A DNA stretch of 64,000 bases, from the NCBI RefSeq assembly GCF_030816115.1, contig NZ_JAUSXQ010000001.1, positions 1,612,001 through 1,676,000 on the forward strand. Direction: 5' to 3'. Each line of letters begins with the position of its first letter. The first letter of the stretch is position 1. The translations under genes were made by a program, and so were the position numbers. This document shows, piece after piece, positions 35,505 through 45,605 of the stretch. The notes below the pieces were generated by a model, which saw nothing but the letters and a program-made list of their open reading frames with translations, was not told the DNA's origin and searched no databases. The DNA is from Chryseobacterium sp. W4I1. Its GTDB lineage: Bacteria; Bacteroidota; Bacteroidia; Flavobacteriales; Weeksellaceae.

Positions 35505-36249
35505 AAAAAGAATTATTCCATGTCTCGATATCAAAGACGGGACAACGGTAAAAGGCGTCAATTTTCAAGGTTTACGCAATGCGGGTGATCCTATTGAACT
35601 TGCTGTAAAATATGAACAGGAAGGTGCAGATGAACTGGTTTTTCTGGATATTACGGCAACGGTGGAAGACCGGAAAACATTTGCCGGACTGGTGAAAGAT
35701 ATTGCGGCACATCTCAGTATTCCGTTTACGGTAGGAGGTGGGATTTCTTCTGTTGAAGATGTCAGAACACTTCTGGAAGCTGGCGCAGACAAGATCAGTA
35801 TCAATTCTTCTGCCGTTAAAAATCCAAAACTTATCGAGGAACTATCGAAAGAATTTGGAAGTCAGTGCATCGTTGTGGCTATTGATACGAGACTTACTAA
35901 TGGATCAGATCTCGTGTATGTCAGAGGTGGAAAACTAGCAACAAATTTAAATACTGTAGCATGGGCGAAAGAAGCGGTATCTTTAGGAGCCGGTGAAATT
36001 CTTCTGACCTCAATGGATGGCGACGGAACAAAAAACGGCTTCGATATTCGCATTACAAAGCTGGTTTCCGAGGCGGTCAGTATTCCTGTAATTGCTTCCG
36101 GAGGAGCTGGAAATGCAGATGACTTTGTTAAAGTGTTTAATGAGACGAAAGCTACGGGTGCATTGGCAGCCAGTATTTTCCACTTTAATGAAGTGCCCAT
36201 TCAAGAATTAAAAAAACAATTAAAAACTCAAAAAATTCCTGTACGATGA
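35497..36249 (+). CDS. hisF: Imidazole glycerol phosphate synthase, cyclase subunit
   Basis: About 250 residues from the ATG at 35497, chosen because family members begin [19 protein letters not shown]; a TTG two codons upstream is less likely. Catalytic Asp lies in CLDIKDG and in [11 protein letters not shown] (about 173-183). Phosphate loops VGGGISS and ASGGAGN are present. With HisH it closes the imidazole ring and releases AICAR. Overlaps hisA by 8 bases and hisI by 4. Confidence 0.95.
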   Translation: MLKKRIIPCLDIKDGTTVKGVNFQGLRNAGDPIELAVKYEQEGADELVFLDITATVEDRKTFAGLVKDIAAHLSIPFTVGGGISSVEDVRTLLEAGADKISINSSAVKNPKLIEELSKEFGSQCIVVAIDTRLTNGSDLVYVRGGKLATNLNTVAWAKEAVSLGAGEILLTSMDGDGTKNGFDIRITKLVSEAVSIPVIASGGAGNADDFVKVFNETKATGALAASIFHFNEVPIQELKKQLKTQKIPVR

Positions 36250-36833
36250 AAATAGATTTTAATAAAGATAACGGCCTGGTCCCGGTAATTATTCAGGACA
36301 GCAGAACCCAACAGGTATTGATGCTGGGCTATATGAATGAAGAGGCTCTTGAAAAAACAGAAAAGGAAGGCATTGTCACTTTTTTCAGCCGTTCCAAAAA
36401 TCGACTTTGGACAAAGGGCGAAGAATCCGGGAACTTCCTGACTGTTAAAAATATTAGTATAGATTGTGATCAGGATACGATACTCATTCAGGCGGTTCCG
36501 AAAAACACCGTTTGTCACACCGGAAGCTTCAGTTGTTTCGGAGAAAAAGAATCCAAAGGGTTTCTGTATGAAATTGAAGACAAGATAAGTGACAGAATAG
36601 ACCGCAAGGCTGAAGATTCGTACACGTATTCGCTGTATCAGAGGGGAATTAACAAAATGGCCCAGAAAGTAGGAGAAGAGGCTGTAGAGCTTGTTATTGA
36701 AGCCAAAGATAGTAATGATGATCTTTTTAAAAACGAAGCCGCAGATTTGCTGTATCACTTTCTGATTCTCCTTAAGGCGAAAGGGTTTTCTATGGAGGAT
36801 ATAGAAGGAGTTCTTAGCGATAGGGATAGATAG
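36246..36833 (+). CDS. hisI: Bifunctional PRA-CH / PRA-PH
   Basis: 195 residues. The N-terminal cyclohydrolase (about 1-105) has [32 protein letters not shown] and the metal motif DCDQDT with CHTGSFSCF. The C-terminal pyrophosphatase (about 108-195) has the helix [14 protein letters not shown] with paired Glu and the [10 protein letters not shown] helix. It does steps 2 and 3 of histidine synthesis. It is the last gene of the operon and a terminator follows. Confidence 0.95.
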   Translation: MKIDFNKDNGLVPVIIQDSRTQQVLMLGYMNEEALEKTEKEGIVTFFSRSKNRLWTKGEESGNFLTVKNISIDCDQDTILIQAVPKNTVCHTGSFSCFGEKESKGFLYEIEDKISDRIDRKAEDSYTYSLYQRGINKMAQKVGEEAVELVIEAKDSNDDLFKNEAADLLYHFLILLKAKGFSMEDIEGVLSDRDR

Positions 36834-36869
36834 AATATAGGAATTTAAAATTATTGTATCATAATTATT

Positions 36870-36903
36870 AAAAGAGATTGTCGGAAAGGCAGTCTCTTTT
36901 TAA
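36870..36903 (+). terminator. Terminator of the histidine operon
   Basis: AAAAGAGATTG (36870-36880) pairs with CAGTCTCTTTT (36890-36900), 11 bp with one wobble, loop 9 bases, then T/A-rich sequence. Confidence 0.85.
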
Positions 36904-37117
36904 TTTTAATACGTCAGGTTCTGTCGTTACCTCGGTATATCTTTACCATAATAAATTTAATGATAAAGAAATTGGGTGTATGAATAATGCAGTGAGATAT
37001 ATTAAGAATGTAATAATATTCACATATCATAGATTTAATATTGTTTCGTATTGTTAAAAAATGTTAATTTTACAGCCTTAATTATAAAAACTAGTACTAA
37101 TTTAAAAAACACAACAG

Positions 37118-38674
37118 ATGAAGAAATTCTACTCTGGTGCATTGGTCTTATGCACGGTCTTTGGGCTGTCTGCCCAGGAAGTTTTATGGCAGAAAGATAT
37201 CAAATCCTCTACACAGGATTTTCTAAGCCAGATTACGACAACCATCGATCAGCAATATTTAATTACCGGAAGCTCAATCCAGTCTTCTAAAATTCAGGAA
37301 GGAAATAAACAGAATAATGGCTATGACTTCCATGTGGTAAAACTCAACCAACAAGGAGAAGAGGTCTGGGAAAAATATTTCTCAGGACAGAACCATGATT
37401 ATCTGTCGGCTTCAGTAGCCACCCAGGAAGGAGGATTTCTTCTTGCCGGAACTTCCTATTCCGGAAAAGGTTTAGATAAAAAAGAAGATTCCAAAGGCGG
37501 ATCTGATATCTGGTTAATCCGTATCAATGAATTTGGGGATGAATTATGGCAGAAAACACTCGGAACTTCTTCTGATGAAGAAGCAAGATCTGTTATTCAA
37601 ACAACAGATTTCGGGTTTTTTGTAGCTGGAAACGTCCAGAACTCAGCTAACGGGTATGGTTCAAAAGATGTTTTGATTGTAAAACTCGACAAAAACGGGA
37701 AAGAACTTTCTCAATCTATTTTAGGAGGAAAAGGCTTGGATGAAGTTGAAAAAATGATTCCTACCAAAGACGGTGGAGCCTTACTGGGGATCTATTCAAG
37801 AAGCACTACAGGCGGTTCAAAGAAAACCGAAAACTTTGGCGAAGGTGATTACTGGATCATCAAACTTAGCAAAGACGGAAAAATAGAATGGGAAAAGAAT
37901 TTTGGTGGAAAAGGAGATGATCACATCAGAACACTGTCATTGACATCAGCAGGCTATTTGATTGGTGGCGAATCCAGATCCGAGAGATCAGGAAATAAAA
38001 CTGTTGGCATTGAAGAAGGAACCGATCTATGGCTTATTTCATTGAACGAAAGAGGGGAAGAAATCTGGCAGAAAACCTACAATTTTGGAAACCGTGATAT
38101 TCTGATGGGGACAAGTGTTATTCAGAGCCAGGATCGGGGAGCCAAGAACCAAGATGTGACCAAAGGAATTCTTTTGGGTGGTTATACCCAGGCAGAAGGC
38201 AAAATTGAGACTGATGATGAAACTTTTTGGATGCTCTATTTTAACTCTGATGGAAACGAGCAATGGAGAAAACATGTCAAAGGCGAATCCAGAAAAAGAG
38301 AAGAAAGACTTTCAGATATCAAGCTGAACAGGGATGGTTCTATTATTCTGGCAGGAACCAGTGCCGAAGAACTTGGCAAAGAGAACTGGAAGATTGTGAA
38401 GCTTGGAGATAAACAACTTGATCAGTTGATTGAAAAACAGGATGTTAAAATCTACCCGAATCCGGTTTCAGATTATGCTTATGTAGAAATAGGGTTTGAT
38501 TTTAAAGAGGCGGATATTATGTTGTATGATATGGGTGGAAGACAGCTTCAGAGTTTGAAGACTAAGAATAAGGTGACGAAGATTAATACCCAGAATTTGA
38601 TTCAGGGGGCTTATTTAGTTACTGTAAAAACGGATGTGAATAAAACGGCTAACGCTAAATTGATTAAGAAATAA
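37118..38674 (+). CDS. Secreted T9SS-sorted repeat protein at the head of the RHS locus
   Basis: 518 residues. A Sec signal peptide (ending GLSAQ) is followed by about seven repeats of roughly 55 residues, each with a stretch like IWLIRINEFGDELWQKTLG and GGFLLAGTSYSGKGLD, a pattern of secreted beta-propellers. The last 75 residues (KIYPNPVSDYAYVEIGFDF to the end) are a type A T9SS sorting domain. It stands 10 bases in front of a giant SpvB/YD-type protein gene on the same strand, which suggests one transcription unit and a surface-exposed partner or receptor-binding role for the RHS proteins. That link is inferred from position only. Confidence 0.88.
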   Translation: MKKFYSGALVLCTVFGLSAQEVLWQKDIKSSTQDFLSQITTTIDQQYLITGSSIQSSKIQEGNKQNNGYDFHVVKLNQQGEEVWEKYFSGQNHDYLSASVATQEGGFLLAGTSYSGKGLDKKEDSKGGSDIWLIRINEFGDELWQKTLGTSSDEEARSVIQTTDFGFFVAGNVQNSANGYGSKDVLIVKLDKNGKELSQSILGGKGLDEVEKMIPTKDGGALLGIYSRSTTGGSKKTENFGEGDYWIIKLSKDGKIEWEKNFGGKGDDHIRTLSLTSAGYLIGGESRSERSGNKTVGIEEGTDLWLISLNERGEEIWQKTYNFGNRDILMGTSVIQSQDRGAKNQDVTKGILLGGYTQAEGKIETDDETFWMLYFNSDGNEQWRKHVKGESRKREERLSDIKLNRDGSIILAGTSAEELGKENWKIVKLGDKQLDQLIEKQDVKIYPNPVSDYAYVEIGFDFKEADIMLYDMGGRQLQSLKTKNKVTKINTQNLIQGAYLVTVKTDVNKTANAKLIKK

Positions 38675-38683
38675 ACACAACTT

Positions 38684-41600
38684 ATGAGAAAAGTAATATA
38701 TGTAAGTATAATTTGCTGGATAAATTTCACCTATTTACAAGCTCAATCATCTAGTGAATCCCAAAAATACTTCAATAAGATATTACCCAGTTCACCAACC
38801 ACCTCATCTTTAATGAAGTTTGAAGAGATACCAGTAGATAATTATACAGGTATTCCAAATATAAACATTCCTGTTGCAAATGTTAATATAGAAAATGATT
38901 TAAATTTAAATATAGAATTAAAATATCATCCTGCATCAATTGCTGTTGAGGAAAAAGCAAGTGACGTTGGATTAGGATGGAATCTAATTGCAGGAGGAAC
39001 TATTACAAGGACTGTAAGGGGACTACCTGATGAATATATAAGTAATGTAAATAATAAAGAAAAAAGAGGAATATATCAGAAAGACGAAACAAATTTTCCT
39101 AATAGATATAACCAAGTACAAGAAATTCTTAAAAATGGAAATCTTGGATTTGATAATCTAGAAAGATATGATAAGTATAATGAATTTGCTTGGCAGGCTT
39201 TTTTGAAAAATACTTATGATACCGAATATGATTTATACCAATATAATTTTTTTGGAAATATTGGTAGATTTATTATCAAAAGAAAAGAAAATGGAGAATT
39301 TGTAGTAAAAAATCTTGATCAAAATAATTTGAAAATTATTGTTACTAATAATTCTAATTTTGAACCAATAGGATTTTCTATAACTGATGAAAAAGGTTAT
39401 ATATACATATTTGAAATAATAGAAAAGTCTGATTCTAATGACGTTGTATTTACATCTGGTTATGGTAATATCGGAAATTCATCGATTTCAAGAACAATAG
39501 AATATAACAGCGCTTTTCATTTAAACCAGATAAAAAATACAAATAATGTTCCTTTGGTTATAATTTCATTTGAAGAGCCTAGCAAAGAAATTGTTATAAT
39601 AAATAGTGGAAGTACATATAGCTTTTTTGGATCATCGGGTTTTTTAGAAGTAATTAGAGCAAAGCAATGTGAAGAAGAAGTTTTTCCATATTTTAAACCA
39701 ACCGACATATCAAGTATTAATCAAATCATAACTTATACTCGCAAACTTAAAGAAATTAATATTATAGATAAATCTTTAATAAAGTTTGAATTTGAAACTG
39801 GAAGAGAAGACTCTAATTTGCATAATCCTTCTCAATCTAAAGTTTTAAAAAAAATAATTATAAATGATATTAATTCTAAAGTATCTAAAAGCTATGTTTT
39901 ACAACACTCCTATAGAGAAAGTATTTACAAAAGACTTTTCTTATCAGGAATTAATGTATTAGCCCGAAATAATATACCTTTATTTAACTACGAATTATTT
40001 TATAAAAGCATGCCCGATTCTGAACCTATCAATGTACAGGATACTAAATTAGGAAAAGACTACTGGGGATATTTGAACAAAAGGCCAAAATATTATTTTT
40101 CAGGATATTATAGAGAGGTTACTCCTAGTTTTACTGATGTTGATGTACTGACAAAAATAAAACTTCCGACCTCGGGACAAATTGAATTTAATTATGAAAA
40201 TAATACTTATTCATATAATTCTGCGTATGAAAATATAACTGAAACTTTAACTAATTGGGATGAGAATATTAATAATTGGGATGAAAAAGAAATAACATTA
40301 GAGTATAATAAAAGTGATAAAGATTTAGGAGTAAAAAAACAAATTTTCACATTACAAGAAACGACAAAAGTATATTTTTTAATAAATAATAGCTTCGGTC
40401 AAAACAATCCAAGCGACTGGAGATATATTTTGTATAAAAACACATCTTCAGGCCAAGTTACAATACCATTAGTTCAATTCACAGGAATAGAAGATCCAGA
40501 TACAACAGATAAAAAGATTATTGATTTAGAACCAGGACAATATACTTTACAATTTAGTTCTGTTGATTTAAATTTCAATAAACCTTTCACTTCAAAAATC
40601 AATATTTTTTATAAAGAAAAACATTTAAGGGAAAAGTATCAATTGGCTGCTGGGCTAAGGATAAAGGATATTTCTTATAAGGATCAAAATATTGTTTCTA
40701 AAAAATTAGAATACAATTATCAAGATTCGGAAAATAATGAATTAAGCAGTGGGTCTTTAGTTATTCCTAAACCTATATATGATTATGTAGAAACTTCAAA
40801 TAAAAAAGGAATTAGATGTGTTATAAGGAGTTATTCGGGTATACCAATTGATATAGTTGATATAGAATCTCCTGATTATTATGTTACAACAACAAATAAT
40901 ATAGTTCCTGTACAAACATCAAAAGGTGATATTGGATATAAATATGTTGCGGTGAAGGAAGATGGAAAAGGACAAATAAATTCAACTTATACTTCTCCAA
41001 TTGAGATTCCTAATAATTATACAAAATCGACCTCACCTCCAATTTTATATTTGGAATCTCCTGATTATAAAAGAGGCTTACTTAAAAATGTAAAAAAAAT
41101 AGATATTAATGGAAAAACTTTGGAAAGCACGGCAAACGAATACTCATATAATGATACTATTGAGAACGTAGGTATTATGTATTTCAGAACATCAATTCCC
41201 ATTTCCGAATACTATTCTTTATTTAATAATTACAAAGACTTCACAGATCATATAAGGGGCTGTGGACAGCATTCATTACCAGCTCACTCTAATACAATTA
41301 GATATGTAGGAGCAATTGAAAAATTTTATGATACTACATCACAATGTGCTTTTTATAGTGGTGAGGCGCCAGGTTTAATTACATTTAAACTTAAAAATGA
41401 AATTGTTGGAAAAGCAAATTTAATTACACAAGATGAATCTGCATTTTTCTCTAATCAGAATGTAATTAAAACTTTAAAAAACATACAATATAATGTATTA
41501 AACTATCCAATTAAACAAACTATTATTAGCCCTGATAATACTATAGAAGAAACCTCTTACAGTTATGCGCACGAAAAAGGCAACCTGTTGATGATCAGTA

Positions 41601-42247
41601 AAAATATGGTTGGTATTCCATTGGAAACAGAAACGAAACAGACTATTGGAACTTCAACAAAAACACTGTCGAAATCAGAGACTTTTTATCCTTTAAGCCA
41701 AGCTGAAGCTGATACAAAAACATCAGGATTGGTATTACCTACTTCAGTATTATCTTATGATCTTCAAACTCCTACATCTGCTTCTACTGAAATTACTTAC
41801 GACAAATATGATTCCAAAGGTAACCTTCAGCAATACACCACTAAAGATGGTATTTCAACAACAGTTATTTGGGGTTACAATCAGTCCCAGCCTATTGCTA
41901 AAATAGAAGGAGCAAAATTATCAGATATCTCACAAACATTGATGGACAGTATCGTTAATGCATCTACTAATGATGCCCAGCTGGGTACTGATGCCTCAGA
42001 GCAGTCTTTAATTTCAGCTTTGGATATTTTCAGAAATAACTCTGCGTTATCAAACTATCAGATCAGTACCTATACTTACGATTCTTTAATCGGAGTTAAA
42101 AGCATTACCCCGCCGTCAGGGATCCGGGAAATTTATGTTTATGACACAGCTAATCGATTGAAGGAAGTAAAACAGCTGGATAAAGATGCTGCAGGAAATC
42201 CTGTATACAAAATAGTTAAAGAATATAAATACAACTATAAAAATTAA
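38684..42247 (+). CDS. Exported giant SpvB/YD-repeat protein (first of pair)
   Basis: 1187 residues. The signal peptide ends LQAQ. Residues 45-120 (VDNYTGIPNINIPVANVNI, then LKYHPASIAVEEKASDVGLGWNL) match the opening of SpvB/TcaC-like and RHS shell proteins. A long divergent middle follows. The C-terminal 220 or so residues have YD-like units (EITYDKYDSKGNLQQYT, then YVYDTANRLKEVKQLDKDA), nearly identical to those of the next gene. The body is visibly more AT-rich than the his operon, hinting at transfer. It has no toxin tip and no T9SS domain. Likely one wall of an RHS/Tc-like cocoon or a surface protein; function unproven. Confidence 0.85.
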   Translation: MRKVIYVSIICWINFTYLQAQSSSESQKYFNKILPSSPTTSSLMKFEEIPVDNYTGIPNINIPVANVNIENDLNLNIELKYHPASIAVEEKASDVGLGWNLIAGGTITRTVRGLPDEYISNVNNKEKRGIYQKDETNFPNRYNQVQEILKNGNLGFDNLERYDKYNEFAWQAFLKNTYDTEYDLYQYNFFGNIGRFIIKRKENGEFVVKNLDQNNLKIIVTNNSNFEPIGFSITDEKGYIYIFEIIEKSDSNDVVFTSGYGNIGNSSISRTIEYNSAFHLNQIKNTNNVPLVIISFEEPSKEIVIINSGSTYSFFGSSGFLEVIRAKQCEEEVFPYFKPTDISSINQIITYTRKLKEINIIDKSLIKFEFETGREDSNLHNPSQSKVLKKIIINDINSKVSKSYVLQHSYRESIYKRLFLSGINVLARNNIPLFNYELFYKSMPDSEPINVQDTKLGKDYWGYLNKRPKYYFSGYYREVTPSFTDVDVLTKIKLPTSGQIEFNYENNTYSYNSAYENITETLTNWDENINNWDEKEITLEYNKSDKDLGVKKQIFTLQETTKVYFLINNSFGQNNPSDWRYILYKNTSSGQVTIPLVQFTGIEDPDTTDKKIIDLEPGQYTLQFSSVDLNFNKPFTSKINIFYKEKHLREKYQLAAGLRIKDISYKDQNIVSKKLEYNYQDSENNELSSGSLVIPKPIYDYVETSNKKGIRCVIRSYSGIPIDIVDIESPDYYVTTTNNIVPVQTSKGDIGYKYVAVKEDGKGQINSTYTSPIEIPNNYTKSTSPPILYLESPDYKRGLLKNVKKIDINGKTLESTANEYSYNDTIENVGIMYFRTSIPISEYYSLFNNYKDFTDHIRGCGQHSLPAHSNTIRYVGAIEKFYDTTSQCAFYSGEAPGLITFKLKNEIVGKANLITQDESAFFSNQNVIKTLKNIQYNVLNYPIKQTIISPDNTIEETSYSYAHEKGNLLMISKNMVGIPLETETKQTIGTSTKTLSKSETFYPLSQAEADTKTSGLVLPTSVLSYDLQTPTSASTEITYDKYDSKGNLQQYTTKDGISTTVIWGYNQSQPIAKIEGAKLSDISQTLMDSIVNASTNDAQLGTDASEQSLISALDIFRNNSALSNYQISTYTYDSLIGVKSITPPSGIREIYVYDTANRLKEVKQLDKDAAGNPVYKIVKEYKYNYKN

Positions 42248-42269
42248 CACACGATGAAAAAAATAATTA
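41642..42269 (+). repeat. Long direct repeat, copy 1 (C-termini of the paired giant genes)
   Basis: It matches 44978-45605 with a constant offset of 3336 bases and no indel, with only scattered substitutions. It spans the last 200 or so codons, the stop, the short spacer TAACACACG and the first codons of the next gene. Confidence 0.9.
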
Positions 42270-45200
42270 CTCCAATAGGGATATTGCTCATGCTAAATAC
42301 AGTACAGGCACAGATCAATCCCGATAAGGATTATAACAAAATCATACCTTCTACTCCAGAGACCTACAGTATTTTTAAGGCTGGAGATTATCCTGTAGAT
42401 TACAGAACAGGAAAATTAAATGTTTCTGTACCCCTGCATACAGTTTCTACCAAATATGGAGTTTCTATTCCAATTAGCTTAACTTATAATACAGGAGGGA
42501 TAAAAGTAGATGAAACCTCAAGTACGGTAGGCTTGGGATGGGCTTTGTCTATCCCAAATAGTATTTCTGTTGAAGTTCACGGAAAGGAAGATTTAAACAG
42601 TAGTGCACGATGGTTTCCCAGCAATATTTATGATTATCAATATATTGACCCTATCAATGTAGAAAGTTTTCCTAATGATATTCTTGTTAAACTACAAGCC
42701 ATCAGGGATGATGTAGTGGATACGGAGCCCGATATATATCATTACAGCCTTCCTACCATTTCGGGGTCTTTTACAAGAGATACCAATGGTAACTTTCATA
42801 CAATACCTTATGAAAACATCAAAATTTCTTATTCAGATGCTGATAATAAATTTACTATTACTGACCCCAACGGTATTGTTTATTTATTGAGAGTGGGGAA
42901 TTCTCTTAGCTCACTAAGTACATCTCCTTTTTCCTATAGGGCATCATTCCTATTAGAGAAAATTATGCTTCCAAATAATGAGGAAATTACGTTTAAGTAT
43001 GACAAGTATATATCCTATAAAAGCATTACTCATGGATATACGGATCTGTATTATCCAATTCCCACAGCAACCGACCCGTGCGTAGCAGGACAAAAAGATA
43101 TTCATACCGCCACGACCAACCGCTATATAGATAAGTTGCCAACAGAAATTACGTACAATAATGAAACAGTAAAGTTTAATTATACCAATACCATCAAGGG
43201 AACAATTGGAAGGAAAGATGTATTTACAGACACCCCTGAGAATACCTATGCATTATATGAAATCAATGTAATTAATAATCAAAACAATCAAATTACTAGA
43301 AAATTAAAATTAATTCATGATTATTTTACTTCTTCAGACAATATCACTTCGGATTACAAGAATTACAGATTAAAGCTTTTAAGAGTAGAAAATCTATTGG
43401 AAAACAGTAAATATTCTTTTGATTACAATGAAGAAAACAAACCGCCTATAGGTAGCTATGCCCAGGATGTCTGGGGTTATTATAATGGAAAAGGAGGAAC
43501 AGGGCTGATTCCCAATATGCATTATTTTAATAAAGATTATACCCAGGGAGCGGATAGAAATGTGGATGCAATGTATACCCAAGCCTATATTTTAAATAAA
43601 ATTACCTATCCTACAGGCGGATCATCTGCATTTACTTATGAAAACAATTCTGTCTGGAGGAAATTAATTATTCCAAAAAGGCAGGAGACGATATATAACT
43701 ATATTAATAATTCCTATACCAGTAATCAGAATGAGTATGATAACATCCTGATGACTACGCCCTCGAATGAATATTTTTATATTGATGTAAATCCTATCAA
43801 TCCTGATGAACAGCTTTGGGTTGAATTTCTTAATTCATGTTCTAATCAGATTCCTAATGAAATTCCTGAAAATGGAAGCAGTATGGGAACGGCTTACCTT
43901 GATGAATTTGTCAATAATCAATGGAAGAATCTGGCGACTTTTAGCGGAGCTGATGTTGTTGGACAATTAACAGATGGTAATGTAGCACCAGCGAATAATA
44001 AATTTTTTCTAAACCCACAGGCTCCTAAGAGAATAAGGGTAAGAAGGATGGGAAATTGTTCAACAACACTAAAAATATTCAAAATAAAATATGTAAAAGA
44101 AATTAGCAATCAAAATAATATTGTAGGAGGGCTTAGAATAAAAAGTATAAAAGATTTTGATGGTACCACAACCTACACAAAACGACAGTTCCAGTATCAT
44201 AATCCGACTCTTGCCGGAGAGCAGTCCTCAGGAGTTTTTGCTTCACCTTTGAAATTTTTAGACATCATCCCACGAGAAGTTGAGTTTGAAGGGAAATCAT
44301 TACTTTGCAATATGTATGGTCTGAGTGCCGATCAGGCTATAAACTCCAGTTTGCTTGGGAAAGATGTGGTAAATTATGAATATGTGACAGAGTACACCTT
44401 AGGAAAAGGCAGAAAAGTTTATCAATTCATTGCAGAAGGAAACGAACTCGATTTATCCAATGTTGGAAATGGATTTAATCCATTCCGTTTTACCAATAAA
44501 AATCTGATCAACGAAAAATTTTATGCAGATAATGGAACAAGCCCTGTAAAAGAAATTATTTATAATTACACTCTGACCTATTCTAAAAATGCTTTATCCT
44601 CCAATTCTTACGGAAATCCACTTATGATAGCTCCTTACGGGAAAATTATCATGATTGACAGAAATGTAAGCACTGCATCGGGTGGTATGTATTCTACACA
44701 AGTATTAGAATCTTATCCTATAGAATCAGGAAAATTCTTATTAGATGAAGTTCAGACAAAGGATTATATTAATGGAAGTTTCATTACTACGAAAATAAAT
44801 AATGAATATTCATTAAGTGATATTCAAAAGCCGATCAATCTTTTAAAGCAAACCGTCATTCATACTAATAATGATAAAAATACGGAAACCAATTATAGCT
44901 ATGCCTATGAAAAAAGTAATCAATTGATGATCAGTAAAAATATGATTGGTATTCCACTAGAAACAGAAATGAAACAAACTATTGGAACTTCAACAAAAAC
45001 ACTGTCGAAATCAGAGACTTTTTATCCTTTAAACCAAGCTGAAGCTGATACAAAAACATCAGGATTGGTATTACCTACTTCAGTATTATCTTATGATCTT
45101 CAAACTCCGACAGCTGCTTCTACTGAAGTCACTTACGACAAATATGATTCCAAAGGTAACCTTCAGCAATACACCACAAAAGATGGTATTTCAACAACAG

Positions 45201-45583
45201 TTATTTGGGGTTACAATCAGTCCCAGCCTATTGCTAAAATAGAAGGAGCAAAATTATCAGATATCTCACAAACATTGATAGACAGTATCGTTAACGCATC
45301 TACTAATGATGCCCAGCTGGATACTGATGCCTCAGAGCAGTCTTTAATTTCAGCTTTGGATATTTTCAGAAATAACTCTGCGTTATCAAACTATCAGATC
45401 AGTACCTATACTTACGATTCTTTAATCGGAGTACGAAGCATTACCCCGCCTTCAGGGATCCGGGAAATTTATGTTTATGACACAGCTAATCGATTGAAGG
45501 AAGTAAAACAGCTGGATAAAGATGCTGCAGGAAATCCTGTATACAAAATAGTTAAAGAATATAAATACAACTATAAAAACTAA
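42254..45583 (+). CDS. Exported giant SpvB/YD-repeat protein (second of pair)
   Basis: 1109 residues, paralog of the preceding protein. The signal peptide ends VQAQ. The N-terminal shell motif is present (YPVDYRTGKLNVSVPLHTV, then VDETSSTVGLGWAL). The middle is unrelated at a glance to that of its neighbour, whereas the last 220 residues are almost the same. It begins 6 bases after the previous stop and ends 6 bases before the RHS core gene, so the three are almost surely co-transcribed. Two variants that share a C-terminus but differ elsewhere suggest that the common end docks to the same partner, perhaps the RHS core protein. That is inference. Confidence 0.85.
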   Translation: MKKIITPIGILLMLNTVQAQINPDKDYNKIIPSTPETYSIFKAGDYPVDYRTGKLNVSVPLHTVSTKYGVSIPISLTYNTGGIKVDETSSTVGLGWALSIPNSISVEVHGKEDLNSSARWFPSNIYDYQYIDPINVESFPNDILVKLQAIRDDVVDTEPDIYHYSLPTISGSFTRDTNGNFHTIPYENIKISYSDADNKFTITDPNGIVYLLRVGNSLSSLSTSPFSYRASFLLEKIMLPNNEEITFKYDKYISYKSITHGYTDLYYPIPTATDPCVAGQKDIHTATTNRYIDKLPTEITYNNETVKFNYTNTIKGTIGRKDVFTDTPENTYALYEINVINNQNNQITRKLKLIHDYFTSSDNITSDYKNYRLKLLRVENLLENSKYSFDYNEENKPPIGSYAQDVWGYYNGKGGTGLIPNMHYFNKDYTQGADRNVDAMYTQAYILNKITYPTGGSSAFTYENNSVWRKLIIPKRQETIYNYINNSYTSNQNEYDNILMTTPSNEYFYIDVNPINPDEQLWVEFLNSCSNQIPNEIPENGSSMGTAYLDEFVNNQWKNLATFSGADVVGQLTDGNVAPANNKFFLNPQAPKRIRVRRMGNCSTTLKIFKIKYVKEISNQNNIVGGLRIKSIKDFDGTTTYTKRQFQYHNPTLAGEQSSGVFASPLKFLDIIPREVEFEGKSLLCNMYGLSADQAINSSLLGKDVVNYEYVTEYTLGKGRKVYQFIAEGNELDLSNVGNGFNPFRFTNKNLINEKFYADNGTSPVKEIIYNYTLTYSKNALSSNSYGNPLMIAPYGKIIMIDRNVSTASGGMYSTQVLESYPIESGKFLLDEVQTKDYINGSFITTKINNEYSLSDIQKPINLLKQTVIHTNNDKNTETNYSYAYEKSNQLMISKNMIGIPLETEMKQTIGTSTKTLSKSETFYPLNQAEADTKTSGLVLPTSVLSYDLQTPTAASTEVTYDKYDSKGNLQQYTTKDGISTTVIWGYNQSQPIAKIEGAKLSDISQTLIDSIVNASTNDAQLDTDASEQSLISALDIFRNNSALSNYQISTYTYDSLIGVRSITPPSGIREIYVYDTANRLKEVKQLDKDAAGNPVYKIVKEYKYNYKN

Positions 45584-45605
45584 CACACGATGAAAAAAAT
45601 ATTAA
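44978..45605 (+). repeat. Long direct repeat, copy 2
   Basis: It matches 41642-42269 (offset 3336) without indels. Recombination between the copies would precisely delete one complete giant gene in frame. Confidence 0.9.
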
